Below, in pieces: positions 7,806 to 17,027 of a DNA stretch of 64,000 nucleotides. The first letter of the stretch is position 1; each line of letters opens with the position of its first letter. A program made the translations under genes and the position numbers. The stretch spans positions 1 to 64,000 of the forward strand of contig JAYNIR010000010.1 in the NCBI GenBank assembly GCA_038109305.1, written 5' to 3'. The notes beneath the pieces are model-generated. The model saw only the letters and a program-made list of their open reading frames with translations, ran no database searches and had not been told where the DNA came from. This stretch comes from UBA1479 sp038109305 (GTDB lineage Bacteria > Pseudomonadota > Alphaproteobacteria > Rhodospirillales > Casp-alpha2).

Positions 7806-9206
7806 TTGAGCACCCCACACAGCACCCTGAAATGCGTTTCGCCGGTCGACGGATCGGTCTATGTGGAGCGGCCCTATGCCTCGGACGCGTCGATAAACGA
7901 TGCCCTTGACCGTGCGGCCGCCTGTCAGGCCCGTTGGCGGCGGACACCTATCGCCGACCGCGCCGCGCTCTGTTCGGCCATGGTCGAAGCTTTCGTCGCC
8001 AAATCGGAAACCCATGCGGAGGAAATCGCCCGGCAGATGGGCCGCCCGGTGCGTTACGGCGCCGGCGAGGTGAACGGCTTCGCCGACCGGGCCCGGCACA
8101 TGATTTCGATTGCGCCCGACGCGCTCGCCGATATCCCCGCCGGCGACAAGCCGGGGTTTGACCGGTTTATCCGGCGCGAACCCCTGGGCGTCGTCTTCGT
8201 CATAGCACCCTGGAACTACCCATATCTGACGGCGGTGAATTCCATCGTCCCGGCGATCATGGCCGGCAATGCAGTGATTTTGAAACACGCGAGCCAGACA
8301 CCCCTTTGCGGCGAGCGCATCGCCGAAGCCTTCGCCGCCGCCGGCGCGCCCGACGGATTGTTTCAGGTGCTACACATGACCCACGACCAGGCGACGCGGA
8401 TGATCGCGGAACCCCGGATAGGCTTTGTCGCGTTCACCGGATCGGTCGCGGGCGGCGTCGCCATGGAACAGGCCGCCGCCGGCCGCTTCATCGGCCTGGG
8501 ACTGGAACTGGGCGGCAAGGACCCAGCCTATGTGCGGGCCGACGCCAACCTGGCCCACGCCATCGAAAACGTCACCGACGGCGCGTTTTTCAATTCAGGG
8601 CAAAGCTGCTGCGGGATTGAGCGGGTCTATGTCCACGCCGACGTATACGACGACTTTGTCGCCGGCACGGCGCATCTGGTGGGCCAGTATGTGTTGGGCA
8701 ATCCGCTGGACACGGCGACGACGCTGGGCCCCATGGTGCGAACCTCCGCCGCCGGGTTCGTCCGCGGCCAGATCAAGGACGCCGTCGCCCAGGGCGCGGT
8801 GCCACTGATCGACGCCAAGGCGTTCGCGATCGACGACCCGAAAGGCCCCTATCTGGCGCCGCAGGTGTTGATCAACGTCGACCATTCCATGCGGGTGATG
8901 ACCGAGGAAACCTTCGGCCCCGCCGTCGGCATCATGAAAGTTGCGGACGACGACGAGGCCGTGGACCTGATGAACGCGAGCGAATTCGGCCTGACCGCCA
9001 GCATCTGGACGGCGGACGCGGACGCCGCGCGCCGCATCGGCGACCGGGTTGAAACCGGAACGCTGTTCATGAACCGGGCGGATTATCTGGACCCGGCGCT
9101 GGCCTGGACCGGCGTCAAAAATTCCGGGCGGGGCTGCACGCTGAGCCGCCTCGGCTACGACCACCTGACACGGCCCAAATCCTTTCACCTTCGGACGGAG
9201 ATATAA
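7806..9206 (+). CDS. NAD(P)-dependent aldehyde dehydrogenase
   Basis: This ALDH-superfamily enzyme (466 residues from the chosen start) oxidises an aldehyde to an acid. The catalytic Cys is in FNSGQSCCGIE and the general-base Glu in LELGGKDPAYV; the NAPWNYP-like stretch reads VIAPWNYPYL. I prefer the TTG at 7806, which has AAGGA about 9 bp upstream, over the ATG at 7746, which lacks a ribosome binding site and gives an odd basic leader. The window also has a distinct PhnY, so this enzyme probably handles a different aldehyde from phosphonoacetaldehyde. It could act after the adjacent alcohol dehydrogenase. Confidence 0.82.
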   Translation: MSTPHSTLKCVSPVDGSVYVERPYASDASINDALDRAAACQARWRRTPIADRAALCSAMVEAFVAKSETHAEEIARQMGRPVRYGAGEVNGFADRARHMISIAPDALADIPAGDKPGFDRFIRREPLGVVFVIAPWNYPYLTAVNSIVPAIMAGNAVILKHASQTPLCGERIAEAFAAAGAPDGLFQVLHMTHDQATRMIAEPRIGFVAFTGSVAGGVAMEQAAAGRFIGLGLELGGKDPAYVRADANLAHAIENVTDGAFFNSGQSCCGIERVYVHADVYDDFVAGTAHLVGQYVLGNPLDTATTLGPMVRTSAAGFVRGQIKDAVAQGAVPLIDAKAFAIDDPKGPYLAPQVLINVDHSMRVMTEETFGPAVGIMKVADDDEAVDLMNASEFGLTASIWTADADAARRIGDRVETGTLFMNRADYLDPALAWTGVKNSGRGCTLSRLGYDHLTRPKSFHLRTEI

Positions 9207-9209
9207 GGC

Positions 9210-10385
9210 ATGCCTGCCACGCCCCTGATCGGCAACTGGAACTATCCGACGAAAATCCGTTTCGGCGCCGGGCGGCTGGCGGAACTGGGCCAGGCCTGCC
9301 GCGAGGCGGGAATCCTGAACCCGCTTTTGGTGACCGACCCGGGCCTGGCGAAACTGCCGATGATTTCAGACGCCGTCCGGTCGGTCGAAGGCGCCGGACT
9401 TTCGGTCACGGTGTTTTCGGCGATCAAGGGCAACCCGGTTCTGGAAAACGTCAATGACGGGGTCGCCGCATTCAAAAAAGGCAAGCACGACGGCGTCGTC
9501 TGCATGGGCGGCGGCAGCGCCTTGGATGCCGGCAAGGCCATCGCCTTTCACGCCGGGCAGACTCGGCCCTTGTGGGATTTCGAGGATGTGGGCGATAACT
9601 TTGCGCGCGCCGACGCCGACGCCATCGCCCCCAACATCTGCATCGCGACGACGGCGGGCACCGGGTCCGACGTGGGCCGCGCCGCCGTCATCACGGACGC
9701 CGCCAAGCATGTAAAAAAGGTGATCTTCCACCCGAAGATGATGCCGTCAATCACCATCGCCGACCCGGCGCTGACCGTGGGCCTGCCGGCGCATGTGACG
9801 GCGGCGACGGGGATGGACGCGCTGGCCCACTGCCTGGAAGCCTTTTTGACGCCGCCTTATCACCCGTTCGCGCGCGGCGTCGCGCTTGAAGGCATGCGGC
9901 TGGTAAAGAATTGGCTGGCCCGCGCCGTCGCCGACGGCGCGGATATCGAGGCCCGCAGCCACATGATGGCCGCCGCCATGGCCGGCGCCACGGCGTTCCA
10001 GCGGGGCCTCGGCGGCATTCACGGGCTGGCGCATCCCTTGGGCGCGCTTTACGACGCGCACCATGGGCTGCTCAACGCCGTGCTGATGCCCTATGTGGTC
10101 GCCGCCAACCGCAAGGCGGTTGAAACCGATCTTGCCGACATGGCCCGCGCGCTCGATCTGAAAACCCATGACGCGGGCGGCGTGATCGACTGGATTTTGG
10201 CGCTCCGGGCGGAAATCGGCATTCCGCACACGTTGGCCGACATGGGCATCCCGGCGGACGACGCCAAACTGGTCGGCGAAATGGCGGCGGTCGACCCGAC
10301 CGCGGGCGGCAACCCTATACAGTTCAGCGCTAAAGAGTATGCTGACATCTTCAACCGCGCCCACGCGGGCACGTTGGACATTTGA
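9210..10385 (+). CDS. Iron-containing alcohol dehydrogenase
   Basis: This 391-residue group III alcohol dehydrogenase has the nucleotide-binding GGGSALDAGKAIA, TAGTGSDVGRAA and a metal site built from residues in DALAHCLEAF and GIHGLAHPLGALYDAHHG. It begins 3 bp after the ALDH stop and the GS-like gene follows closely, so an alcohol-to-aldehyde-to-acid sequence with the ALDH is likely. Relatives in phosphonate metabolism reduce phosphonoacetaldehyde to 2-hydroxyethylphosphonate, so that reaction or its reverse is possible. The substrate is not proven. Confidence 0.85.
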   Translation: MPATPLIGNWNYPTKIRFGAGRLAELGQACREAGILNPLLVTDPGLAKLPMISDAVRSVEGAGLSVTVFSAIKGNPVLENVNDGVAAFKKGKHDGVVCMGGGSALDAGKAIAFHAGQTRPLWDFEDVGDNFARADADAIAPNICIATTAGTGSDVGRAAVITDAAKHVKKVIFHPKMMPSITIADPALTVGLPAHVTAATGMDALAHCLEAFLTPPYHPFARGVALEGMRLVKNWLARAVADGADIEARSHMMAAAMAGATAFQRGLGGIHGLAHPLGALYDAHHGLLNAVLMPYVVAANRKAVETDLADMARALDLKTHDAGGVIDWILALRAEIGIPHTLADMGIPADDAKLVGEMAAVDPTAGGNPIQFSAKEYADIFNRAHAGTLDI

Positions 10386-10399
10386 CGGGAGGGAGCGTC

Positions 10400-11767
10400 A
10401 TGGATCCGAGACAGGTAAAAACCCCGACCCAGGCCAAGAAGATCGTCGAGACCCGGGGGCTTGAATACGTCAAGGTCGGCGTGTTCGACATGGACGGCGT
10501 GCTGCGCGGCAAATACATGTCGAAGGACAAGTTTCTGAGCGCGCTCGAAAAAGGCTTCGGGTTCTGCGACGTGGTGCTGGGCTGGGATTCATACGACCAG
10601 CTTTACGACAACGTCACCATCACCGGCTGGCACACGGGATACCCCGATGCCGAGGTCCGGTTGCTGCCCGAAACCTGCCGCGAAATCGCCGATGAAGACA
10701 ACATGCTGCTGTTCCTGAGCGAGTTTGCCGGGAAGCACGAAGCCGTCTGCCCGCGCGCCATGCTGCGCAACACGCTCGCCCGCGCGGACAAGATGGGGTT
10801 CAAGGTAAAGGCCGGGTTCGAATACGAATTTTTCATGTTCGAGGAAACGCCCGAAAGTGCGCGCGAAAAGGGCTACCGCAACATGAAACCGATCCAGCCC
10901 GGCTGGTTCGGTTATTCGGTGATCCGCAACACCGTCGAAAGCGGTCTGTATCACGACATCCTGAACGGCTGCCTCAAGATGGACATGGGGCTCGAAGGCC
11001 TGCACGAAGAAACCGGGCCGGGCGTCCTGGAAGCCGCGATTACCGTCGATGACGGGCTGGCGGCGGCGGACAAGGCGTCGCTGTTCAAGACCTTCATGAA
11101 AACCATGGCGCAGAAACGCGGCCTGATGGCGACGTTCATGGCGCGCTGGTCGACCGACTGGCCGGGGCAGTCCGGGCACATTCACATGTCCTTGACCGAC
11201 AAGCAGGGCAAGGGCGTCTTTCACGACAAGAAACAGCCCTACGGCATGAGCAAGACGATGCGGCATTTCATCGGCGGGCAGCAGAAACTGCTGCCGGAAT
11301 TGCTGTCGATGATCGCCGGCACGGTCAACAGCTACACCCGTTTGGTGCCCGGCTTCTGGGCGCCGACGGACGCGACCTGGGGCGTCGACAACCGGACCTG
11401 CGCTATCCGCATGATTTCCGGATCGGAAAAATCCCAGAGGGTCGAATTCCGCGTCGCCGCCGCCGACGCCAATCCGTACCTGTCGCTCGCCGCAGCACTC
11501 GCCTCGGGCCTGTGGGGCATCGAAAATAAGGTCGAGCCCGACGACGCCGTGGTCGGCAATGCCTACGACAAAAAATTCCCCAAACGGCTGAACCTTTCGC
11601 GGACACTGACCGAAGCGTCCGAGCGGCTCAAGGCCTCCAAACCCGCGCGGGATCTGTTCGGCGACGCCTTCGTCGACCATTACTCCGCGACCCGCGAGTG
11701 GGAGGAACGCCAGTTCCGCAAGGCCGTCACCGATTGGGAAATGGAGCGGTATTTCGAGATTATCTGA
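10400..11767 (+). CDS. Glutamine synthetase-like gamma-glutamyl ligase
   Basis: This 455-residue GS-fold protein has GFEYEFFMFEE, the catalytic LHEETGPGVLEAAI, SGHIHMSL, NRTCAIRMI and RVEFRVAAADANPYLSLAA, so the active-site frame is intact. It resembles the gamma-glutamyl amine ligases (PuuA/GlnA3/GlnA4 type) more than housekeeping GS. The ATG at 10400 follows GGGAGG; a TTG at 10382 overlapping the previous stop is less likely. Its place behind ALDH and Fe-ADH recalls pathways in which an amine is gamma-glutamylated, oxidised and released. AEP or ethanolamine are candidate amines by inference. Confidence 0.8.
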   Translation: MDPRQVKTPTQAKKIVETRGLEYVKVGVFDMDGVLRGKYMSKDKFLSALEKGFGFCDVVLGWDSYDQLYDNVTITGWHTGYPDAEVRLLPETCREIADEDNMLLFLSEFAGKHEAVCPRAMLRNTLARADKMGFKVKAGFEYEFFMFEETPESAREKGYRNMKPIQPGWFGYSVIRNTVESGLYHDILNGCLKMDMGLEGLHEETGPGVLEAAITVDDGLAAADKASLFKTFMKTMAQKRGLMATFMARWSTDWPGQSGHIHMSLTDKQGKGVFHDKKQPYGMSKTMRHFIGGQQKLLPELLSMIAGTVNSYTRLVPGFWAPTDATWGVDNRTCAIRMISGSEKSQRVEFRVAAADANPYLSLAAALASGLWGIENKVEPDDAVVGNAYDKKFPKRLNLSRTLTEASERLKASKPARDLFGDAFVDHYSATREWEERQFRKAVTDWEMERYFEII

Positions 11768-11785
11768 GACCGTAACGGCGTGACG

Positions 11786-12652
11786 TCAGTTAAGTCCCGC
11801 CACCGCCATATCCCAAAACGCGCGGACGACCCGCATTTCCGCGCGGTTGTCCAGGCACACCATGTATTCGTACATGGGCAGCTTGCAGTTTTTCAGTTCC
11901 AGCATACACAGCCGGCTGTCGAAGCCGAATTCGGGTTTTGAAATGAAGCCGATGCCGTTGCCGGTGGCGACGGCCTCGCGGATGCTTTCGCGGCCTTCGA
12001 CCTCCATCACCGATCCCGGCTGAATGTTGAGGCGGGCAAATTCGTCTTCGACCAGTTGTCGGGTGGTTGACCCGCGTTCCCGCAAGACCAGCGGCTGATC
12101 CGCCAGTTCGGCGAACCGGATCGACTTCCGGGCCGCCCACGGGTGATCTTTTGATATGACCGCGACCAGAGGATCGTCCCGGAGCGCCAGAACCTTCAGC
12201 CGGGCATCTTCGGGAACCCGCGACAGCACGCCGATGTCGGCTTCGAAATCGAACAGTTGCTGCAGGATTTCTTCCGAATTGCCGATCTTGATGTTGACCG
12301 CGACCCCCGGATACGTGGCGCGGAATTCACCGACGATTTTCAGAATATGAAACGGCGCGTCGGCGCTGAGCGTCAGCGTGCCGGTCAGAAGGTCCTGCGC
12401 TTCGCGGAGGAATTCCATGGCCTCGCCCTCGCATTCGAACATGCGGGTTGTGATGGCCAGGAGTTGCCGCCCAGAATCGGTCAGCGACACGGAGCGGCTG
12501 GTCCGGTTGAACAGCAGAACATCGAAATCCTGTTCCAGTTTGCGGACCTGATCGGACAACGTCGGCTGGGTCAGGTGCAGGTGCGCCGCCGCCCGGGAAA
12601 ACCCGCCCTGAACCGCGACGGCGTGGAACGCCCGAAGCTTGGAGTAATACAT
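11786..12652 (-). CDS. LysR-family regulator of the phosphonate island
   Basis: This 288-residue LysR-type regulator has an N-terminal winged helix-turn-helix (RAFHAVAVQGGFSRAAAHLH, LTQPTLSDQVRKLE) and a C-terminal effector-binding domain. It is divergent from the AEP importer and convergent with the GS-like gene, a position like that of PhnR regulators in other AEP clusters. It is the only regulator gene in the island and is the natural candidate to bind the CGATTTGAC boxes, one of which sits in its own divergent promoter region. Confidence 0.85.
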   Translation of the reverse strand: MYYSKLRAFHAVAVQGGFSRAAAHLHLTQPTLSDQVRKLEQDFDVLLFNRTSRSVSLTDSGRQLLAITTRMFECEGEAMEFLREAQDLLTGTLTLSADAPFHILKIVGEFRATYPGVAVNIKIGNSEEILQQLFDFEADIGVLSRVPEDARLKVLALRDDPLVAVISKDHPWAARKSIRFAELADQPLVLRERGSTTRQLVEDEFARLNIQPGSVMEVEGRESIREAVATGNGIGFISKPEFGFDSRLCMLELKNCKLPMYEYMVCLDNRAEMRVVRAFWDMAVAGLN

Positions 12653-12683
12653 CGACGCTACCTATGGATAATATAAAGATTCA

Positions 12684-12692
12684 CGATTTGAC
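12684..12692 (+). promoter_or_regulatory. Phosphonate regulon box 2 (CGATTTGAC)
   Basis: The second CGATTTGAC lies 32 bp before the lysR start on the minus side and about 200 bp before the ABC binding-protein gene. It is flanked by ATAATATAAAGATTCA upstream and TTATATTAAAG downstream, so one site could control both directions. Confidence 0.65.
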
Positions 12693-12891
12693 TTATATTA
12701 AAGCCGTGGGCTTACATTCTTCAAGCCGGTCCGGAAGCGCTTCCGGCCGGCGACGCCCGGGCCGGCGAAATCCCCCGACTGCCGGGAGGATTCATAATTT
12801 TCTTCACCACCAGGGAAAACTGCTAATCTGTCATCATAATTCTATAGGGTCCGGCCTAAATCGGACCGATCACCAGGGAGCACGATAAATC

Positions 12892-13935
12892 ATGACACCA
12901 TCACTGCTTAAAAAGGCCGGCATCGGCCTCGCCGCGACGCTGACGGCGGGCATGCTGTCGACCGGCATCGCCCAGGCCAAAACAGACCTTCTGGTCTATA
13001 CAGCGGTCGAAGCCGACGAACTGAAGAAGTTCAAAAAGGCGTTCGAGTCCGATTATCCGGATGTGAACATCAAATGGGTCCGCGATTCCACGGGCATTAT
13101 CACGTCGAAGCTGCTGGCCGAAAAAGACAACCCGCGGGCGGACATCGTCTGGGGCCTGGCGGCGACCAGCCTTCTCCTCCTTTCCGAGCACAAATACTTC
13201 CAGGGTTACGCGCCCAAGGGCTTGGATAAGCTCGACAAGAAATACTACGACACCAAAAATAATCCGCCGCTTTGGGTCGGCCAGCGCGCCTGGATCGCCT
13301 CCATCTGCTTCAACACCGTCGAAGGCAAGAAGCATAACCTGCCGGTGCCGCAGACCTGGGACGACCTGACCAAGCCGGTTTACAAGGGCCATGTCATCAT
13401 GCCGAACCCGAACTCTTCGGGTACGGGGTTCCTCGACGTGTCGTCGTGGATCCAACTGAAAGGCGAAGACAAAGCCTGGAAGTACATGGACGCGCTGCAC
13501 GCCAACATCGCGCGGTATACGCACTCCGGCTCCAAGCCCTGCAAGCAGGCCGCCAAAGGCGAAATCGCCATCGGCGTGTCTTTTGCCTACCGCGGCGCCA
13601 AATCCAAGAGCGGCGGCGCGCCGCTTGAGGTTATCGCCCCCGCGGAAGGTGTGGGCTGGGACCTGGAAGCTTTCGGCATCGTCCGCAACACCAAGAACCT
13701 GAAGGCCGCGCAAGCGCTGGCCGACTGGTCGGTGACCAAGAAAGCCAACAAGATCTATAATGAGGAGTACGCCGTGGTCGCCATGCCGGGCGTCGCCAAG
13801 CCGGTGAAGAACTTCCCGCCGAAGATCCTCGACAAAATGATCAAGAACGATTTCCAGTGGGCCGCGAGCAACCGCATCCGCATTCTGGATGAGTGGCGGA
13901 AACGCTACGACGGCAAGTCCGAGCCCAAGAAGTAA
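12892..13935 (+). CDS. aepX: 2-aminoethylphosphonate ABC transporter, substrate-binding protein
   Basis: This 347-residue periplasmic binding protein has a Sec signal peptide ending in GIAQA. The mature part (DLLVYTAVEADELKKFK, RADIVWGLAATSLLLL, NSSGTGFLDVSSWIQ, THSGSKPCKQAAKGE) matches the PhnS2/AepX type of putative AEP binding protein, a branch of the Fe(III)/thiamine-like cluster. GGGAG precedes the ATG. The ATPase and permease genes follow. A hairpin after the gene probably lowers expression of these, giving the usual excess of binding protein. Confidence 0.87.
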   Translation: MTPSLLKKAGIGLAATLTAGMLSTGIAQAKTDLLVYTAVEADELKKFKKAFESDYPDVNIKWVRDSTGIITSKLLAEKDNPRADIVWGLAATSLLLLSEHKYFQGYAPKGLDKLDKKYYDTKNNPPLWVGQRAWIASICFNTVEGKKHNLPVPQTWDDLTKPVYKGHVIMPNPNSSGTGFLDVSSWIQLKGEDKAWKYMDALHANIARYTHSGSKPCKQAAKGEIAIGVSFAYRGAKSKSGGAPLEVIAPAEGVGWDLEAFGIVRNTKNLKAAQALADWSVTKKANKIYNEEYAVVAMPGVAKPVKNFPPKILDKMIKNDFQWAASNRIRILDEWRKRYDGKSEPKK

Positions 13936-13965
13936 TCGGATCCGAATTCGGATCGACGCATAAAG

Positions 13966-13991
13966 CCCCGGCCCTCGAAAAGGGGCCGGGG
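13966..13991 (+). terminator. Intra-operon hairpin after aepX
   Basis: CCCCGGCCC (13966-13974) pairs with GGGCCGGGG (13983-13991) around an 8-base loop and is followed by only three T. It looks like a partial terminator between the binding protein and the rest of the importer operon. Confidence 0.65.
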
Positions 13992-14062
13992 TTTCGCGTT
14001 CAGGCGGCCTTGGTTATGGTAGCCGCCGGGCAGGCCGGGTCCGGGCGGAGGGAGAGAATTAC

Positions 14063-15160
14063 ATGAACGACGCGGGCGGACCCCCTTATCTCCGGGTCGA
14101 TAATCTGACCAAGAAGTTCGGCGACTTCACCGCCTTGAACAATGTGTCGCTGGCCGTGAACGAAGGCGAATTCGTCTGTTTCCTGGGGCCGTCCGGCTGC
14201 GGCAAAACGACGCTTCTGCGCGCCATCGCGGGCCTTGACATCCAGACCATGGGCACGGTCGAACAGGCGGGGCACGACATTTCGGCCTTGCCGCCGAAGG
14301 AGCGCGACTTCGGCATCGTGTTTCAGTCCTACGCGCTGTTTCCGAACCTTTCCGTCACCCGCAACATCGCTTACGGGCTCGAAAACAAAAAAATGCCCCG
14401 GGCCGAGATCGACGCCCGGGTGGCGGAGCTCTTAATCCTCGTCGGCCTGAGCGAACACAAAACCAAATACCCGGCGCAGCTTTCCGGCGGGCAGCAGCAG
14501 CGGGTCGCGCTCGCCCGCGCGCTCGCGACCTCGCCCGGGCTGTTGCTGCTGGATGAACCGCTGTCGGCGCTCGACGCCAAGGTGCGGATCCGGCTTCGCC
14601 ACGAAATCAAACACCTGCAACACCAGATCGGCATCACCACCATCATGGTCACCCACGACCAGGAAGAAGCGCTGGCCATGGCCGACCGCATCGTCGTGAT
14701 GAACCATGGCGTCATTGAACAAATCGGCACGCCGACAGAAATCTACGCCAACCCGGCGTCGCCTTTCGTCGCGGACTTCATCGGCACGACGAATTTCATG
14801 GAAGCCGACGTTATTGATGGCGGCCGAATATCGATTTCCGGCGTCGTCACGGCGGGGGGCGAGGACGCGGCGCGGTTCAAGCCGGGTGACCGGGTGACGG
14901 TCTGCCTCCGCCCCGAAGACGTGCTGGTGACCGAGGACGCGGCGGACGGCAACGGCGCTTTTCCGGTGACGGTAACCGATGTTGAGTTTCTGGGCTCGTT
15001 CTACCGCTGTCACCTGAAGCCGGCGGACGGCGGCGCTGAATTCCGCGCCGACCTTTCAGCCAACCGGGCGAGGAATTTCGACGTCCGTGAAGGACGGGCC
15101 CTGTTCGCCACCCTGCCCGAGGAATTCATCCGCATTTATGCCGCCCGGGACGCGGCGTAG
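14063..15160 (+). CDS. aepV: 2-aminoethylphosphonate ABC transporter, ATP-binding protein
   Basis: This 365-residue ATPase has Walker A GPSGCGKTT, the Q-loop in VFQSYALFPNLSV, signature LSGGQQQR, Walker B LLLLDEPLSALD, an H-loop MVTHDQEEA, and a C-terminal TOBE domain from about residue 270. It energises the importer with the neighbouring binding protein and permease. Its assignment to AEP rests on the family of the binding protein and the surrounding phn genes. Confidence 0.85.
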   Translation: MNDAGGPPYLRVDNLTKKFGDFTALNNVSLAVNEGEFVCFLGPSGCGKTTLLRAIAGLDIQTMGTVEQAGHDISALPPKERDFGIVFQSYALFPNLSVTRNIAYGLENKKMPRAEIDARVAELLILVGLSEHKTKYPAQLSGGQQQRVALARALATSPGLLLLDEPLSALDAKVRIRLRHEIKHLQHQIGITTIMVTHDQEEALAMADRIVVMNHGVIEQIGTPTEIYANPASPFVADFIGTTNFMEADVIDGGRISISGVVTAGGEDAARFKPGDRVTVCLRPEDVLVTEDAADGNGAFPVTVTDVEFLGSFYRCHLKPADGGAEFRADLSANRARNFDVREGRALFATLPEEFIRIYAARDAA

Positions 15161-15172
15161 AAAGGCCGGCAA

Positions 15173-16882
15173 ATGACGCAATCCGCCGCCATTGGCGCCG
15201 CCCAGCCGCCGATCGTCAAACCGAAGGTTTCCGGCGAGGACTGGATCATGCGCTGGGTGCTGGTGGGCATTGCGCTTTACCTTGTCGTCACTATTCTGCT
15301 GCCGCTTTACGCGATCATGTCGAAAAGCTTCAAGAACGCGGACGGCGCCTACATCGGACTTGCCAACTACGCCAAGTTCTTTTCGACCCCGGCCTTGTTC
15401 TGGTCCATCGAAAATTCGCTGACGGTGACGTTGATCTGCTGCGTCATCGTCGTGACCGCGGCGTTTATTTATGCCTATGCGCTGACCCGCACGTGCATCC
15501 CATGCAAAAGCCTGTTTAAGGGCGTGGCGCTGATCCCCATCCTGATGCCGTCGCTGTTGCCGGCGATCGCCCTCGTCTACCTGTTCGGCAATCAGGGGAT
15601 CATCAAGGACTGGCTGTTCGGGTACGAACTTTACGGCCCCATCGGCATCGTCATGGGCGAATGCTTTTATGTCTTCCCCCACGTGCTGACAATCATGCTG
15701 ATCGCCATGGCGAATTCCGACGCGCGACTTTATGAGGCATCGGACGCCTTGGGCGCATCCAAGATCAAGACCTTCTTCACCGTGACCCTGCCGAGCGTCC
15801 GCTACGGCGTGGTCAGTGCGTTTTTTGTCTGCTTCACGCTGGTCATCACTGATTTCGGGGTGCCCAAGGTCGTCGGCGGCAAATACAACGTGCTGGCGAC
15901 CGACATCTATAAACAAGTCGTGGGCCGCCAGGATTTTGAAATGGGCGCGGTCGTGTCCATGGTTCTGCTGCTGCCGGCCGTGTTCGCCTTCGCCGCCGAC
16001 CGGATCGTGCAGCGCAGGCAGGTGGCGCTGCTGTCGGCCTGCGCGGTGCCGTTCGAACCGAAACCGAACAGGCTGGTCGACGGCGCCATGCTGGCGTTCT
16101 GCTGCGCCGTGGGCTTCATCCTGACCGGTATCCTGGCGATGGCGGCGTACGCGTCCTTCGCCAAGTTCTGGCCCTATGACCTGACCATGTCGCTCAAGCA
16201 TTACAATTTCGATCTGATGGACGGCGGCAGCTGGGATGCCTATTTCAACTCCATCGAAATGGCGGCGTGGACCGCGGTGATCGGCACGGCGATGGTATTC
16301 ATCGGTGCGTATCTGGTGGAAAAAAGCAAAGGGTTCCATTCCGGGCGCACGGCGATGCAATTGCTTTGCATGATCCCCATGGCGGTGCCGGGCCTGGTGC
16401 TGGGGCTTGCTTACGTGTTTTTCTTCAACGCGCCGAACAACCCCCTGGGTTTTATCTATCACACCATGCCGATCCTGGTGATCTGCACGGTCACACACTT
16501 TTACACCGTGTCGCATTTGACGGCGGTGACGGCTCTGAAACAGATGGATGCGGAGTTTGAAAGCGTTTCGGCATCCTTGAAGGTGCCGTTTTACCGGACG
16601 TTCATCCGCATCACCGTGCCCGTGTGCCTGCCGGCGATTTTGGATATTTCCATGTATCTGTTCGTCAACGCCATGACGACGGTGTCGGCGGTGGTGTTCT
16701 TGTATTCGCCGGATACGGCGCTGGCGTCGGTCGCGATCCTGAACATGGACGACGCGGGCGACGTGGCGCCGGCCGCCGCCATGGGGATGATGATCGTCGC
16801 GACGGCGGCGGGCGTGCGCCTGATCCACGCGATCTTGACCCGGGGCATACTGACCCGGACCCAGGCCTGGCGGCACCGATAA
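15173..16882 (+). CDS. aepW: 2-aminoethylphosphonate ABC transporter, fused permease
   Basis: This 569-residue membrane protein has two binding-protein-dependent transport domains in one chain. The first has an EAA-type loop near YEASDALGASKIKTFFTVTLP and the second near FESVSASLKVPFYRTFIRITVP. The duplicated permease is usual for the PhnU2/AepW and iron-uptake-like group. It starts 12 bp after the ATPase gene and closes the importer operon. Confidence 0.85.
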   Translation: MTQSAAIGAAQPPIVKPKVSGEDWIMRWVLVGIALYLVVTILLPLYAIMSKSFKNADGAYIGLANYAKFFSTPALFWSIENSLTVTLICCVIVVTAAFIYAYALTRTCIPCKSLFKGVALIPILMPSLLPAIALVYLFGNQGIIKDWLFGYELYGPIGIVMGECFYVFPHVLTIMLIAMANSDARLYEASDALGASKIKTFFTVTLPSVRYGVVSAFFVCFTLVITDFGVPKVVGGKYNVLATDIYKQVVGRQDFEMGAVVSMVLLLPAVFAFAADRIVQRRQVALLSACAVPFEPKPNRLVDGAMLAFCCAVGFILTGILAMAAYASFAKFWPYDLTMSLKHYNFDLMDGGSWDAYFNSIEMAAWTAVIGTAMVFIGAYLVEKSKGFHSGRTAMQLLCMIPMAVPGLVLGLAYVFFFNAPNNPLGFIYHTMPILVICTVTHFYTVSHLTAVTALKQMDAEFESVSASLKVPFYRTFIRITVPVCLPAILDISMYLFVNAMTTVSAVVFLYSPDTALASVAILNMDDAGDVAPAAAMGMMIVATAAGVRLIHAILTRGILTRTQAWRHR

Positions 16883-16941
16883 ACCCGTCGACACGACATA
16901 AATCGGACATCGACAAAGGCTATTGATCTTATCTGAATTAA

Positions 16942-16950
16942 CGATTTGAC
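16942..16950 (+). promoter_or_regulatory. Phosphonate regulon box 3 (CGATTTGAC)
   Basis: CGATTTGAC preceded by ATTAA lies 77 bp before phnW in the 145-bp gap after the importer operon. The flanks match box 4 best (ATC, AT and ATTAA at equal spacing). Confidence 0.65.
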
Positions 16951-17027
16951 GAATTGAAGGACCGGATCAAAAATCCCCCGACAATTTCCGAACACGGCCC
17001 CTTATCAAGCCAGGAAGGACCCGCCCC

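Noticed and set aside
13939..13954. GATCCGAATTCGGATC palindrome containing an EcoRI site, like a cloning linker
   Set aside because: It is only 16 bp, directly after the aepX stop, and both sides are coherent native sequence. A linker artefact is not supported.
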